Shown here piece by piece: positions 15,668 to 24,216 of a stretch of 64,000 nucleotides of DNA. The position numbers and the translations under genes are program-made. The notes beneath the pieces were generated by a model that was not told the origin of the DNA, did not search any database, and saw nothing but the letters and a program-made list of their open reading frames with translations. The DNA is from JANQGH01 sp039177555. GTDB lineage: Bacteria > Pseudomonadota > Alphaproteobacteria > DSM-16000 > Inquilinaceae. Location of the stretch: assembly GCA_039177555.1 (NCBI GenBank), contig JBCDFV010000003.1, forward strand, positions 1 through 64,000, read 5' to 3'. Numbering within the stretch: the first letter of the stretch is position 1; every line of letters begins with the position of its first letter.

Positions 15668-16795
15668 CTAATACGGCAGTCGGTAGCGTTGGATCACGGC
15701 GTCCAGCGGCACCACCCCAAGCCCCGGTCCCACCGGCACCCGCACCTCTCCGTTCTCGTGCCAGATCGGGGTCTCGACCAGCTCATGCTGCATCGGATTT
15801 TCGATCGGCTTGAGTTCGAAGACTTCCGAGGCTGAGGTTGCGGCGGACAGGTGCAGGCTGGCGGCGCTGGTGATCGCCGTGCTCCAGGCATGGGCGTTGA
15901 TCACGGCATCGGCTTGCTCGACCCGTTGCGCGATCCGCTGAAAGCCGGTGATGCCCTCCGCCCGCGCCGGATCGACGCCGATGACATCGACCGAACCGGT
16001 CCCGATCAGCCGGTCATAGGCGGCAACGGTCCATTCGAGTTCGCCGGTCGCGATGCGCGTGGCGACCGCCTGCTTCAGGGCAGCCAGGCCGGCCCAATCG
16101 TCTGGGTGCAGCGGCTCTTCGATCCAGGAGATGTCGTATTCCGCCATGCGCGAGGTCGCCCAGATCGCGGTATCGACGTCCCAGCGGACGCCATTGCCGA
16201 TATCGATCATCAGCCAGGCATCCGGCCCCATCCCGGCGCGCATGGCCTTCACGAAATCGACGTCATAGGCCGGGTCCTGGCCCACCTTTGACGGGCCCTT
16301 CTTGCCGAACCCCAGCTTGGCGCCGCGGAACCCGGACGCGACGTAGCCGGCGACGGCGGAGACGCTGTCGTCGATCGTCGGATGGTTGACGTGCAGGCTG
16401 GCGATCACCGGCAGCGTCTCTCGCACGCGCCCGCCCAGCATGTCGCTGAGCGAACGGCCGGTGGATTTGCCGACGCAATCCCAGACCGCCATGTCGATGG
16501 CCGACAGGGCCATGGTCGTCAGGCCGCCCTCGCCATACCACCAGGTGTGACGCTTCAGCGCCTGCCAGGCGTCCGGGGGCTCGGCAATGTCCATGCCGCG
16601 CACCGCGTCCGCCAGCCCGTCCTCGATGAGATGGGCGACCGCCTTGCACGCCTCGGGCCACATGGCGATGGCCTCGCCCCAGCCCTCCGTGCCGTCCCCG
16701 GCCGTGACCCGCACCAGCACCGTATGCCGCAGAGTGTTGAAATCGTTCGGCTCTGGATAGCGCAGCACGATCGGTTCGATCTTCTTCAGCTTCAT
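15668..16795 (-). CDS. Enolase-superfamily (mandelate racemase/muconate lactonizing) enzyme, probable sugar-acid dehydratase
   Basis: 375 residues. N-terminal capping domain, then a barrel with metal ligands in MIDIGNG (Asp), WIEEPL (Glu) and TGELEW (Glu), general-base lysine in GAKLGFGK, and the Asp/His dyad in GVDPARAEG and NAHAW. This is the ligand pattern of MR-subgroup acid-sugar dehydratases, which convert aldonates to 2-keto-3-deoxy acids. The usual second Lys of the KxK motif reads Gly. ATG 16795 begins the domain. It is divergent from the ribose-type ABC operon over a region holding a FadR-type operator, so it probably belongs to the same catabolic pathway. Specific substrate unknown. 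Confidence 0.82.
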   Translation of the reverse strand: MKLKKIEPIVLRYPEPNDFNTLRHTVLVRVTAGDGTEGWGEAIAMWPEACKAVAHLIEDGLADAVRGMDIAEPPDAWQALKRHTWWYGEGGLTTMALSAIDMAVWDCVGKSTGRSLSDMLGGRVRETLPVIASLHVNHPTIDDSVSAVAGYVASGFRGAKLGFGKKGPSKVGQDPAYDVDFVKAMRAGMGPDAWLMIDIGNGVRWDVDTAIWATSRMAEYDISWIEEPLHPDDWAGLAALKQAVATRIATGELEWTVAAYDRLIGTGSVDVIGVDPARAEGITGFQRIAQRVEQADAVINAHAWSTAITSAASLHLSAATSASEVFELKPIENPMQHELVETPIWHENGEVRVPVGPGLGVVPLDAVIQRYRLPY

Positions 16796-16867
16796 CGATA
16801 CCGCCCCTGGCAATGATGTTGACCCAAGATTTGGCTGAGGGCTTGCCTTTGATTGGTCAACATCGTT

Positions 16868-16884
16868 AAATGGTAAGGCCAATT
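16868..16884. promoter_or_regulatory. FadR/LldR-type operator (AAATGGTAAGGCCAATT) in the divergent promoter
   Basis: A near-palindrome differing at two positions from the LldR/PdhR-type consensus AATTGGTAAGACCAATT. It overlaps the AT-rich element TATATA (16884-16889), a likely -10 of the ABC operon, and lies between the dehydratase and binding-protein genes. The FadR-family protein encoded at 20716-21471 in the same operon is the likely ligand-responsive repressor. Confidence 0.6.
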
Positions 16885-16934
16885 ATATAAGTTTGCAAAT
16901 GGGCCAACGCGCCCAAGAACAAGGAGAGGATCCC

Positions 16935-18113
16935 ATGAAGCGCGTGACCTTCGGGACGGCCGCCGCCGTCGCCGTGCTGTTGGCCGGCATGGCCAATGCC
17001 CAGGATTTCCACGGTTTTGACCCGTCCAGCCATGACGGTTCGATGATGTCGGCCGATCAGTTGGCGGCCATGGTGGCGGATGCGGAGGCCGCGTCGCCGC
17101 CGAACAATGGCGAGCAGTTCGTGCTGGCCTTCGCCAATCTGCAGCGCGACATCGCCTTCGGCGTGCTGGTTGAAAACGGCATTGTGGACAATGCGGATTC
17201 CGCAGGCGTCGAACTGGTGATCGCCGACAATCGGCTGGATGGCCCGACGGCACTGGCAAACGCGCAGAGCTTCGTGCGGCGCGACGTCGACTCGGTGATC
17301 GAGTTCCAAACCGACGTCAATTTCGGCCCGACGGTCATGAACGAGTTCGACCAGGCCGGCATCGGCGTGATCGCCATCGACATCCCGATGCCCGGCGCCA
17401 CCTTCTTCGGTGCCAACAACCCGCGGTCCGGCTTTATGGGCGGTGCCTATCTGGCCCAGGCTGCGATCGCCGAATGGGGCGCGGACCAGGTCAATGAAGG
17501 CTATTTCGTCGTCGGCGAACTGCCGCAATCGGGTGCGATCCCGGCCATGCGCACCGGCGGCCAGATCGCCGGCTTCCAGTCGGTCGCCGAGGGCTTTCCC
17601 GAGGACCACATCATCCTGATCGATACCTCCAACACGCTGCAGGGCTCGTTTGAGCAGATGTCCAACGTGCTGGGACGCATCCCCGAGGGCGTGCCGATCA
17701 TGATCACGGCGATTAACGATCAGTCGACCACCGGCATGCTGCGCGCGGTGCAGCAAGCGGGACGTGAGGATGTCGCGCTTGCCGTGGGCATGGGCGCTGA
17801 CGAGCTCGACACGCTGATGGGCGAGGACCGGATGATCGCCTCGGTCGGCTATTTCCCGGAACGGTACGGCAACTATCTGGTGCCGATGTCGCTGATGGCC
17901 TTGGCCGGGCAAGACCTGCCGCCCGCCGTGCTGATGAACCACGTCATGATCAGCCCGTCGAACGTCTGCGACTACTATCCGGACCGGACGTGCGAAACGG
18001 ACGCGATCGCCTTCGACTACAGCTTCCCGACGGAGGCATTTGAGGCCCATCTGTCAGCGCTTCGGGAAGACCCGGACCTGGCGGGCTTCGAAACCCTGAT
18101 CCCCAGCAACTAA
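16935..18113 (+). CDS. Sugar ABC transporter periplasmic binding protein (type I fold)
   Basis: 392 residues. Signal peptide MKRVTFGTAAAVAVLLAGMANA with cleavage near ANA-Q, then a two-lobe ribose/autoinducer-type binding fold (FAGVLVENGIVDNAD-like, IAIDIPMPGATFFGANN, YLAQAAIAEWG, MGADELDTLM). A strong ribosome-binding site, AAGGAGAGGA, precedes ATG 16935. It delivers an unidentified sugar to the RbsA/RbsC-like components encoded directly downstream. The 55-bp gap to the ATPase gene holds a stem-loop. Confidence 0.88.
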   Translation: MKRVTFGTAAAVAVLLAGMANAQDFHGFDPSSHDGSMMSADQLAAMVADAEAASPPNNGEQFVLAFANLQRDIAFGVLVENGIVDNADSAGVELVIADNRLDGPTALANAQSFVRRDVDSVIEFQTDVNFGPTVMNEFDQAGIGVIAIDIPMPGATFFGANNPRSGFMGGAYLAQAAIAEWGADQVNEGYFVVGELPQSGAIPAMRTGGQIAGFQSVAEGFPEDHIILIDTSNTLQGSFEQMSNVLGRIPEGVPIMITAINDQSTTGMLRAVQQAGREDVALAVGMGADELDTLMGEDRMIASVGYFPERYGNYLVPMSLMALAGQDLPPAVLMNHVMISPSNVCDYYPDRTCETDAIAFDYSFPTEAFEAHLSALREDPDLAGFETLIPSN

Positions 18114-18123
18114 GCTGGAAACG

Positions 18124-18153
18124 GCCCGGCCGGGGCGGCTGTCTCGGTCGGGC
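18124..18153 (+). terminator. Intercistronic stem-loop after the sugar-binding-protein gene
   Basis: GCCCGGCC (18124-18131) pairs with GGTCGGGC (18146-18153), eight pairs with one G-U, and has no T-run. Its position between binding-protein and ATPase genes suggests 3'-end protection or partial termination, raising binding-protein dosage. Confidence 0.5.
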
Positions 18154-18168
18154 GTATCAGGTAGGAAG

Positions 18169-19725
18169 ATGGCTGAGACCTCAGCGCGCAGTGAGCAGCA
18201 GCGCTTATCGATGCGCGGCGTTTGGAAGTCGTTCGGCAGCGTCGCGGTCTTGCGCGATGTCGCGCTGACTGCTGCTGCTGGGGAGATCGTCGGTCTGCTC
18301 GGCTCAAACGGGGCCGGCAAGTCGACCCTGGTGAAAATCCTGTCGGGCGCCTACAGCGCCGACAAGGGCGAGATCGCGATCGATGGCGATCCGGTACGCA
18401 TTGACGGGCCGCGCAGCGCCATCGCCCACGGCGTAGGGCTGTTGCCCCAGGAACTGTCCGTCCACAACGATCTGACGGTCGCGGAGAACATCTTCCTCGG
18501 CGACCTGCCGATGCGCCGCCTCTTGGGCCTGCCGGCGGTCGATCGCGGCGAGATGGCACGCCGCGCCGGATCGGTTTTGAAACAACTCGGCTTTGACCAT
18601 ATCGACCCCGGCCGCCTAGTGCTGAGCCTGTCGGTGCCGGAAAAGCGGGTCGTGGAGATTGCCCGCGCGGTCGCGGGCGATGCGCGCATTCTGATCATGG
18701 ACGAGCCGACGGCCGCCCTGACCGACCAGGAAGCCAAGAGCCTGTTCCAGGTCCTACGCCGCCTGTCCGAACAAGGCGTGTCGGTGATCTACATCTCGCA
18801 CTATCTGGACGAGGTGTTTGAGATCTGCGACCGCATCGAGGTGCTGCGTGACGGCGTCAATGCCGGCAGCTTTGACACCGAGACCAGCGACCATGACGCC
18901 GTTCTTTCCGCCATGCTGGGCGGGGCGGTCGAACAGCTTTATCCCGAGCACGGCACGGCCACGGGCGAGACGCTGCTCGCGGTCGAGGGCCTGTCGGTCG
19001 ACGCGCTGCTGACCGACGTTGGCTTCTCAATTGCCAAGGGCGAGATCTTCGGTGTTTTCGGCCTGGTCGGGTCCGGTGTCGAGAGCCTGGGACGGGCCAT
19101 CTATGGTGCGCTCGGGCCGTTGGATGACGGCAGCCTGACGATCGCCAGGCGCGCCTATCGGCCGCGCAATCCACGGGCCGCAAAGGCGGCCGGCATCGCC
19201 TTTGTGGCGGCGGAGCGCAAGCAGGAAGGCATCGTCGCCGACCTGACCTTGCGAGAGAATTTGAGCCTGCCATTTCTTGACCGTTTCGGGTCCGCCGTGC
19301 GCGTGGATGTCGGGGCAGAAAAGGCCCATGCGCGACATTGGATCGAGGCGCTGGGCATCCGCGCGCGCGGGCCGGAACAGCGCATCCGCTTTCTGTCTGG
19401 CGGCAACCAGCAAAAGGTCTGCATCGCGCGCTGGCTGGTCGAGGGCATGGCGTTGCTGATCCTGGAAGAACCCACACGCGGCGTCGATATCGGTGCGCGT
19501 AAAGAGATCTATCGCGAGTTACGGACGCTGGCCGATCAGGGCCTGGGCATTCTGGTGCTGTCGTCGGATGTGGAAGAGATCGCCGGTATCGCCGATCGCG
19601 CCATCGTGCTCGATCGCGGCCAGGTGGTCGGGCGCAGCGAGACACCCGAGGAACCGGAGGCCCTGATGGCGATGGCGTTCCACGAAGCCGCGTCGCACGA
19701 CGCGGCGCAGGAGGTAGGGGCATGA
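18169..19725 (+). CDS. Sugar ABC transporter ATPase, RbsA/MglA type (tandem NBDs)
   Basis: 518 residues with two fused nucleotide-binding domains, as in RbsA/XylG/MglA. NBD1 has Walker A GSNGAGKST (about 45) and Walker B ILIMDEPTAAL. NBD2 lacks a canonical Walker A (FGLVGSGVESLG) but keeps the signature LSGGNQQKVCIARWL and LLILEEPTRGVD. Asymmetric degeneration of this kind is normal in the family. It energises import with the permease encoded next, whose start overlaps its stop by 4 nt (ATGA). Confidence 0.92.
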   Translation: MAETSARSEQQRLSMRGVWKSFGSVAVLRDVALTAAAGEIVGLLGSNGAGKSTLVKILSGAYSADKGEIAIDGDPVRIDGPRSAIAHGVGLLPQELSVHNDLTVAENIFLGDLPMRRLLGLPAVDRGEMARRAGSVLKQLGFDHIDPGRLVLSLSVPEKRVVEIARAVAGDARILIMDEPTAALTDQEAKSLFQVLRRLSEQGVSVIYISHYLDEVFEICDRIEVLRDGVNAGSFDTETSDHDAVLSAMLGGAVEQLYPEHGTATGETLLAVEGLSVDALLTDVGFSIAKGEIFGVFGLVGSGVESLGRAIYGALGPLDDGSLTIARRAYRPRNPRAAKAAGIAFVAAERKQEGIVADLTLRENLSLPFLDRFGSAVRVDVGAEKAHARHWIEALGIRARGPEQRIRFLSGGNQQKVCIARWLVEGMALLILEEPTRGVDIGARKEIYRELRTLADQGLGILVLSSDVEEIAGIADRAIVLDRGQVVGRSETPEEPEALMAMAFHEAASHDAAQEVGA

Positions 19726-20711
19726 CGACGCAAAGCCTGGACCGGCCGGCGGAGCGCCGCCATTTCGGCGAGTTGATGGGCAAGCCCTGGGCGGGCGTGG
19801 CCATGCTGCTGGTGTTCTACATCGTGCTGCTGGCCGCCTTCTCGATCCTGTCGCCCTGGTTCCTGTCGTTCAACAACATGATGAGCATCGGCACCAACAT
19901 GGCCTTCATCGGCCTGATGGCGGCCGCCGGGACGCCGTTGATCATCGCCGGCGGTCTCGACCTGTCCGTCGCGGCCATCGCCGGGCTTGCCGGTGTAATC
20001 GTCGCACTGTTGAACGCCGCCGGCGTGCCGATCTGGGGCGGCGTCGTGGTGGCACTGTTCATCGGCGCCGGCATCGGCCTGTTGAACGGCGCGCTGGCGA
20101 CCGGCCTGAAGATGAACCCGCTGATCGTCACGCTGGGCATGATGAGCATCGTGTCGGGGCTCGCGCTGGTCTTGACCGGCGGCCTCAGCCGGCCCCTGTT
20201 CGACCCCAGCTTCAACTGGCTGGGCAGCGGGCGCTTTCTCGAAGTGCCGGTGCCGCTGATCTTGATGCTGATCGTCTTTGCCATCCTGTGGTGGCTGATG
20301 CGGTTCAGCCGCTTCGGGCGCCACCTCTACGCCTCGGGCGGTAACGCGGAGGCGAGCCGACTGATCGGCGTGCCCGTGGCCCGCACCCAGATCATTCTCT
20401 ATGTGATTTCCGGCCTCAGCGGCGCGGTGGCGGGCATACTGCTCAGCGCCACGCTGGGTGCGGCCGCACCGACAGCCGCCAGCGACCATCTGCTGACCGT
20501 GATCGCCGCCATCATCCTGGGCGGCACCAGCCTGTTCGGCGGTCGCGGCAGCGTGTGGGGCACGTTGCTGGCGGTGCTAATCCTCGGCACCTTGAACAAT
20601 GGCCTGACCCTGATGGACGTGTCCTCATTCTGGCAGGACGTGACGCGCGGCGTGGTCCTGCTGTTGGCGGTGGCGTTGGACATCGTGCGCACCCGCGCGG
20701 CGGGCGAGTAG
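19722..20711 (+). CDS. Sugar ABC transporter permease, RbsC type
   Basis: 329 residues, mostly hydrophobic with 8-10 TM helices. The family motif region GGLDLSVAAIAGLAGVIVALL and GGNAEASRLIGVPVARTQ (the ATPase-coupling loop, GGN-E-A--SGI-V pattern) are clear, as is ILGGTSLFGGRGSVWGTLLAVLILGTLNNGL near the C-terminus. It forms the membrane channel for the RbsA-like ATPase and the binding protein encoded upstream. The 4-nt overlap with the ATPase gene indicates translational coupling. Confidence 0.92.
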   Translation: MTTQSLDRPAERRHFGELMGKPWAGVAMLLVFYIVLLAAFSILSPWFLSFNNMMSIGTNMAFIGLMAAAGTPLIIAGGLDLSVAAIAGLAGVIVALLNAAGVPIWGGVVVALFIGAGIGLLNGALATGLKMNPLIVTLGMMSIVSGLALVLTGGLSRPLFDPSFNWLGSGRFLEVPVPLILMLIVFAILWWLMRFSRFGRHLYASGGNAEASRLIGVPVARTQIILYVISGLSGAVAGILLSATLGAAAPTAASDHLLTVIAAIILGGTSLFGGRGSVWGTLLAVLILGTLNNGLTLMDVSSFWQDVTRGVVLLLAVALDIVRTRAAGE

Positions 20712-20715
20712 ACGC

Positions 20716-21471
20716 ATGTCCGGCGCGACGCAGGATTTCGAGCCGATTGCGCGCGAAAGCGTCGCGGAGAAGGTTGCCGGTCGCATTCTGGAGTTGATCA
20801 AGGCCGGCAATCTGAAGCCCGGCGACCAGTTGCCGCCGGAACGCGAGCTTGCAAACATGCTGCAGGTCAGCCGGCCCAGCGTGCGCGAAGCCCTGCGCGG
20901 CTTGAGCATTCTGGGCGTCGTGCGGACCCGGCAAGGCGGTGGGGCCTACATCTCGTCGCTCAACGCCTCGGACCTGTTAGAGCCGCTGCAATTCTACATC
21001 ACGCTCGACCGCCTAACGGTCGACTCGCTCTACGAGGCGCGCATCGCGATTGAGAGCACGGTTGCGACGCTTGCTGCCGACCGGCTGGAGCAGACGGATC
21101 TGGAGCGCCTGCGTGCTCTGCTCGGTCCCCAGGAACGGTTGATCGAGGACCCGATCGGCTTCCGCGTTTCCGACCAGGAGTTTCACTCCATCATCTGGAA
21201 GGCGTCCGGCAACCCGTTCATCGAGCGCGTCGCACGATCCCTGAACGTCCTGGGCATGGACTATCGTCGGATCGCGTCTGAGACGCCCGGGGTTTTGGGC
21301 CAGAGCTACAAGGACCATATCGCGATCGTGGCGGCCTTGGAGTCGCGATCGCCGGAACAGGCGACGGCGGCCATGGTGCAGCACATGCAGAACGTTCACC
21401 GCACGACGCTACAGGCCATGGAGACCAGCGGCGAACAGCCGGTCGACTTGGTCGCGAAAACGGCTTCTTGA
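20716..21471 (+). CDS. GntR-family regulator, FadR subfamily (FCD domain)
   Basis: 251 residues. The N-terminal winged helix (about 15-80) has KPGDQLPPERELANMLQVSRPSVREALRGL and RQGGGAYI, typical of the FadR/PdhR/LldR group. The C-terminal FCD domain (about 95-225) contains the metal-binding histidine pattern (YEARIAIES, DQEFHSIIW, HIAIVAALESR). FCD regulators of this kind usually repress sugar-acid or organic-acid operons until a pathway acid binds. It lies in the operon directly after the permease and probably acts at the operator at 16868-16884. Confidence 0.9.
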   Translation: MSGATQDFEPIARESVAEKVAGRILELIKAGNLKPGDQLPPERELANMLQVSRPSVREALRGLSILGVVRTRQGGGAYISSLNASDLLEPLQFYITLDRLTVDSLYEARIAIESTVATLAADRLEQTDLERLRALLGPQERLIEDPIGFRVSDQEFHSIIWKASGNPFIERVARSLNVLGMDYRRIASETPGVLGQSYKDHIAIVAALESRSPEQATAAMVQHMQNVHRTTLQAMETSGEQPVDLVAKTAS

Positions 21472-21486
21472 GGGGGAGCAACGCCC

Positions 21487-22302
21487 ATGAAACTGTCCCT
21501 GACATCCTGGTCACTGCGCGCTTGTTCCCTACAAGAGGCAGTCGGGCTCTCCAATGTGCTGAGCATCGGCGCGCTTGATCTCGGCTATTTCTACGGACCC
21601 GCACTCAGCCGCGACGCCATCCTCGCCGACCCTGACGGCGAAGCCGCCAAGGTGCGCGACTTGGCCATCCCCGTACCCTGCTTTTACCATTTGTTCGGTG
21701 ACAGCCTGTCCGGCCGTAACATGGCCGACCGGTCCCAGCATTCGGGCAACTGGGCGGATTTCCGGGTGATCTGCCGGTTCATGAAGGCCGCCGACATTCC
21801 CACCGTCTTCGTCCTGCCCGGTGTCGTCAATCCGGGCCAGAGCCGGCAGGATGCGCTGGCCGTGTCGGCCGACGGTCTGGCGGAGTTGGTGAAGATCGGC
21901 AGCGGGGTCGGTGTCACGGTGACCATCGAGCCGCACGTGCATTCCTATCTGGAAAGCCCGTCCCTGGTGCTGGAACTGCTGGACCGCGTGCCCGGTCTGA
22001 AACTGACCTTGGATTACGCCCATTTCGCCTGCCTGGGTTATCGCCAGGAAGAGGTCGACGTGCTGGCGCCGCACGCCGCCCACGTCCATTTGCGCCAGGC
22101 CCGCCCCGGCGCCCTGCAAACCAAGGGCGCGGAAGGCACGATCAATATGGAGGCCCAGTTCGCCACACTGCGCGACGCCGGCTTCGACGGCTATCTCGCC
22201 CTCGAATATGTCCATCAGGATTACATGGACACGCTTTATGACGACGTGCTGACCGAAACCATCGGCCTGCGCGACAAGTTCCGCGCCTGGTCGAAGGGTT
22301 GA
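21487..22302 (+). CDS. Sugar phosphate isomerase/epimerase-like TIM-barrel protein
   Basis: 271 residues of the xylose-isomerase-like (AP endonuclease 2) superfamily. Metal-ligand candidates are in TIEPHVHSYLE, LTLDYAHFACLG, VHLRQARPG and LALEYVHQDY at the ends of successive barrel strands. Members isomerise or epimerise sugars and sugar acids or act as keto-inositol dehydratases. GGGGGAGCAACGCCC upstream gives a good ribosome-binding site (AGGGGGAGC) for ATG 21487. It sits between the FadR regulator and an SDR in the catabolic operon. Confidence 0.82.
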   Translation: MKLSLTSWSLRACSLQEAVGLSNVLSIGALDLGYFYGPALSRDAILADPDGEAAKVRDLAIPVPCFYHLFGDSLSGRNMADRSQHSGNWADFRVICRFMKAADIPTVFVLPGVVNPGQSRQDALAVSADGLAELVKIGSGVGVTVTIEPHVHSYLESPSLVLELLDRVPGLKLTLDYAHFACLGYRQEEVDVLAPHAAHVHLRQARPGALQTKGAEGTINMEAQFATLRDAGFDGYLALEYVHQDYMDTLYDDVLTETIGLRDKFRAWSKG

Positions 22303-23096
22303 CGAGACAGGTGGCAGCCAAATCGAAACGCGTGCTCGTCACGGGCGCGGCCAGCGGTGTCGGCTATGGCATCGCCGAGCGGCTGGCTGGCGACGGCTGG
22401 TCGGTCACGATCGCCGATCGAGACGAGACCGCCGGGCGCAAGGCGGCGGACGACCTGGGTGCTGACTTCGTCGCCGTGAACATCGCCGACGAGGCCTCCA
22501 TCGATGCCGCGTTCGCGATGTTGCCGACGGACCTCGACGCTCTGGTCAACAATGCCGGCATTCATCTGCAGCGGGCGGTGATCGACATGACCGCCGATGA
22601 CTGGGACCGCATCATGGCGGTGAACGCACGCGGTGGCTTTCTGATGTGCCGGTCGGCGGCACGGCTGTTTTCGCGCCAAGGGCATGGCCGTATCGTCAAC
22701 ATCCTGACCAAGCTGGGCTTCGGCAACCCGTTCTCGTCGGCCTATATGGCGTCCAAGAGCGCGGTCTGGGCGCTGACCCAATGCCTGGCGGTCGAATTGG
22801 CCGGCCAAGGCATCACCGTGAACGCCGTCGCCCCCGGGCATGTCGGCCCCGGCACCGGCATGGAGGCTGCCTTTCGGGCCAAGGCCGAGACCCTCGGGCT
22901 GGACTGGCCGACATTCGAACGCCAGGTGCTGGGCACCATTCCGCTGGGCCGCTGGTGCCGGCCGCGCGACGTGGCGGGCGCTGTTGCGTACCTGCTGTCC
23001 GAAGATGGGGATTTCGTCACCGGCGAGATGATCAACGTGACGGGCGGTTTCGGCGGATATGCTTTCTCAGCACCCGCCAGAGAGACCCCGACATGA
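22299..23096 (+). CDS. Short-chain dehydrogenase/reductase with altered catalytic Ser position
   Basis: 265 residues. Rossmann motif TGAASGVGYGIA, NNAGIH, and YMASK with the catalytic Tyr and Lys; the C-terminus GEMINVTGGFGG is SDR-like. Thirteen residues before the Tyr, where classical SDRs have Ser, the sequence reads ILTKLG (Leu, then Thr), so Thr may substitute or activity may be changed. The start is taken as TTG 22299, overlapping the previous stop (TTGA); GTG 22311 is an alternative. It is coupled to the next gene by an ATGA overlap. Probable sugar or sugar-acid oxidation step; substrate unknown. Confidence 0.8.
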   Translation: MTRQVAAKSKRVLVTGAASGVGYGIAERLAGDGWSVTIADRDETAGRKAADDLGADFVAVNIADEASIDAAFAMLPTDLDALVNNAGIHLQRAVIDMTADDWDRIMAVNARGGFLMCRSAARLFSRQGHGRIVNILTKLGFGNPFSSAYMASKSAVWALTQCLAVELAGQGITVNAVAPGHVGPGTGMEAAFRAKAETLGLDWPTFERQVLGTIPLGRWCRPRDVAGAVAYLLSEDGDFVTGEMINVTGGFGGYAFSAPARETPT

Positions 23097-23902
23097 GCGG
23101 GTCGACGAACAAACCCACCCGGCCGACCGAGGCCGAGATCAGGACGGGTGGCTTCTCGACGCCCTGGGACGCGCCGATGACGCCGCCCTTTCCGTTCACC
23201 TTCCGGAATGTCGAGGTACTGACCGCCGTCTATCGCACGGATCCAGACGCGATCGCACGCCTGCTGCCACCGCCCCTGGAGCCGACCTCAGACGCGGTGC
23301 TGATCCACATCTATCGCATGGGCGATGTCGATTGGCTTGGACCCTATGGCGAATCGAATGTCATGATCGGCGCACGAATGCCTGGCAGCGGCATTTCCGG
23401 CGGCTATTCGCCCTACCTGTTCCTGAACCACCCGGTCGGGATCGTGCAAGGCCGCGAAGTGCACGGTCAGCCGAAGAAGTACGCCGAACCGAGCCTGACC
23501 ACGACCGGGGACACGGTCGTTGGCCGCATCGCCCGCGATGGCATCGATGTCGTGACGTTGACCGCGCCGTACAAACAGCGGCCAGGCGACCTGGGCGCCC
23601 TGCAAGAGCATTTTGACTTCCGCACCAATCTGAACCTGAAAGCCATCGACCATATCGACGGAAGTCCGGCGATCCGCCAGATCACGGCGCGCAGGCTGTC
23701 GGACGTCGCGATTCATGAGTGCTGGCGCGGCCCCTGCACGGTCGAGCTGCGGCCCCATGTGCAGGCGCCGATCTACCGCCTGCCCGTGATCGAGGCGATC
23801 GAGGGCTTTCACTGGCGGGCCGATTTCACGCTGGTGCCGGGTGACATCATTCACGACTACCTGGCAGACGAAAACGCAAAGAAGGGGGAGATGGGGGCAT
23901 GA
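23093..23902 (+). CDS. Acetoacetate decarboxylase-superfamily protein
   Basis: 269 residues. The family core is clear: GYSPYLFLNHPVGIVQGREVHGQPKKYAEP, in which K128-K129 correspond to the Schiff-base lysine pair K115-K116 of clostridial acetoacetate decarboxylase, and LPPPLEP near residue 60. True acetoacetate decarboxylase releases CO2 from acetoacetate. Other superfamily members are aldolase-dehydratases or act on keto acids. Here it lies inside a sugar-acid operon, with 4-nt overlaps on both sides, so a keto-acid lyase or decarboxylase step in sugar breakdown is a better guess than acetone formation. ATG 23093 starts the conserved domain; an upstream open frame is antisense-like noise. Confidence 0.82.
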   Translation: MSGSTNKPTRPTEAEIRTGGFSTPWDAPMTPPFPFTFRNVEVLTAVYRTDPDAIARLLPPPLEPTSDAVLIHIYRMGDVDWLGPYGESNVMIGARMPGSGISGGYSPYLFLNHPVGIVQGREVHGQPKKYAEPSLTTTGDTVVGRIARDGIDVVTLTAPYKQRPGDLGALQEHFDFRTNLNLKAIDHIDGSPAIRQITARRLSDVAIHECWRGPCTVELRPHVQAPIYRLPVIEAIEGFHWRADFTLVPGDIIHDYLADENAKKGEMGA

Positions 23903-24213
23903 GCCACTACGCCTGGGTCTTGGAAGTAAGGCCCGGATATGAAGAGGAATACAAAAAGCGCCATGACGAGATTTGGCCCGAAATGGTCGAGGCGTTGAGC
24001 GAAGCCGGCATCCGCAACTACAACATCTTTCGCCACGGGCTGACCCTGTTCGGCTATTTCGAGACCGACGATCTGGACCGTACGCGCAAGGCGCTGGCGG
24101 AAAGCCCGGTCAATAAACGCTGGGCGGAGTGGATGGCACCGATCATGCGCGTCGAGGTCGATCCGACGACGCAGTTTCCCTACCTGTTGCCCCGTCAGTG
24201 GCGGATGGACTGA
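23899..24213 (+). CDS. rhaM: L-rhamnose mutarotase
   Basis: 104 residues, the usual length of RhaM. The family pattern is intact: YKKRHDEIWPEMVEALSEAG (catalytic His), IRNYNIFRHGLTLFGYFE, and RWAEWMAPIM near the end. RhaM interconverts the alpha and beta pyranose anomers of L-rhamnose and some related 6-deoxy or pentose sugars. It suggests that the cluster handles L-rhamnose, L-fucose, L-lyxose or a relative. It overlaps the upstream gene by 4 nt (ATGA), with 3 bp to the next. Confidence 0.92.
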   Translation: MSHYAWVLEVRPGYEEEYKKRHDEIWPEMVEALSEAGIRNYNIFRHGLTLFGYFETDDLDRTRKALAESPVNKRWAEWMAPIMRVEVDPTTQFPYLLPRQWRMD

Positions 24214-24216
24214 GGC

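Noticed and set aside
16796..16934. Riboswitch or attenuator upstream of the sugar-binding-protein gene
   Set aside because: The only recognisable structure is the operator-like palindrome; no conserved aptamer pattern or terminator is visible in the short leader.
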